Of a stretch of 64,000 nt of DNA, positions 63,688 to 64,000 are shown in pieces (positions within the stretch are counted from its first letter, which is position 1; each line of letters starts with the position of its first letter). This stretch comes from Sphingomonas suaedae (GTDB taxonomy: Bacteria; Pseudomonadota; Alphaproteobacteria; Sphingomonadales; Sphingomonadaceae). Below the pieces are notes generated by a model, which was not told where the DNA came from, made no database searches, and saw nothing but the letters and a program-made list of their open reading frames with translations. Location: contig NZ_CP042239.1 of assembly GCF_007833215.1 (NCBI RefSeq), forward strand, positions 3,408,001-3,472,000, given 5' to 3'. Position numbers and translations under genes: made by a program.

Positions 63688-64000
63688 TGCATACAGGGTC
63701 GGCCGATATGAGCGATCGATCGCGCGCGCCTGCGATGGATTCAGCAGTCGTCGAGCCGCAACCGGCGTCGGTCAGCACGCAGGGGGCGGGGGAGCGACCG
63801 CTGCGTCTCCTCGTGCTCACGCACTATTACCCGCCTGAGGTCAACGCCCCGGCGTCGCGCCTGTCCGAAAACGCCCGCGCCTGGGTCCGGGCAGGGCATC
63901 GCGTCACTGTGGTAACCTGTGCGCCCAATCATCCGCAGGGCAAGCTGTATCCGGGATATCGTAACCGGCTGTTCCAGCGCGAGGTGATGGACGGAGTCGA
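63687..64000 (+). CDS. Glycosyltransferase, family 4-like (3' end outside window)
   Basis: About 104 residues are visible. After a Ser/Pro-rich start, LRLLVLTHYYPPEVNAPASR and then GHRVTVVTCAPNHPQGKLY are the N-terminal GT4/GT-B signature of WbuB-like enzymes. The ATG at 63687 overlaps the previous stop; an ATG at 63708 is in the same frame. It should extend past the right edge. Confidence 0.9.
   Translation, partial: MHTGSADMSDRSRAPAMDSAVVEPQPASVSTQGAGERPLRLLVLTHYYPPEVNAPASRLSENARAWVRAGHRVTVVTCAPNHPQGKLYPGYRNRLFQREVMDGV

Overview
The window is a high-GC, densely packed alphaproteobacterial chromosome segment. Its gene set and intergenic repeat style (inverted pairs of a CACCCCGG/CCGGGGTG core, CTTCGACAAGCTCAGCAC-like arms, G-rich/C-rich arms) look like a sphingomonad (Sphingomonas or a close relative). 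I read no tRNA, rRNA, CRISPR array, insertion sequence or phage in it. The genus is inferred from gene style only.

Layout. 0-11.2 kb is a sugar-acid catabolic island: an incomplete unidentified secreted-type or carbohydrate-related protein, an enolase-superfamily dehydratase, a DapA-family aldolase, an IclR regulator, a secreted propeller-like protein, and a divergent operon encoding a sodium:solute symporter, a short-chain dehydrogenase, DgoK, and a single polypeptide joining the DgoA aldolase to an SMP-30 lactonase. Together these could make a full De Ley-Doudoroff (galactose to pyruvate plus glyceraldehyde 3-phosphate) route. A 17-bp palindrome before the aldolase gene recurs, with 13 of 17 bases identical, before the symporter operon, which suggests one IclR regulon.

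11.2-22.0 kb is a complete nitrate assimilation unit on the minus strand: nasT-nasS, then a leader with two A1/G4 hexaloop hairpins and an intrinsic terminator (an ANTAR-type antitermination target), then narK, an outer membrane porin, nirB, nirD, nasA and cobA. 22.0-34.6 kb is a low-oxygen island: a flavodoxin-fold oxidoreductase, a universal stress protein, hemN, cydX, cydB and cydA on minus, divergent cydD-cydC on plus, a lone receiver, and a FixL/FixJ pair whose second PAS domain keeps the haem-ligand histidine, followed by a divergent ompW.

34.6-46.4 kb is mixed housekeeping: a one-domain asparaginase, a DsbA-like protein, ergothioneine genes egtB-egtD, a PduO adenosyltransferase, gluQ carrying an in-frame palindromic repeat, a membrane hydroxylase, a MipA-type porin, and a TPP riboswitch driving thiC. 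46.4-51.6 kb holds small and hypothetical genes, including a ParDE pair and a retropepsin-like protease. 51.6-62.1 kb holds recJ, an MHS-type transporter, a nucleotidyltransferase, an S41 peptidase lipoprotein, a lipoprotein-like intradiol dioxygenase homologue, an EnvZ/OmpR-type pair, rpsU and an FKBP isomerase. From 62.4 kb to the right edge an exopolysaccharide locus begins with a priming sugar-phosphate transferase and a cut-off glycosyltransferase.

Many start codons overlap the preceding stop (ATGA, GTGA, TGATG), so most same-strand runs are likely operons with translational coupling. Functional calls rest on motif recognition by eye; no database search was run.
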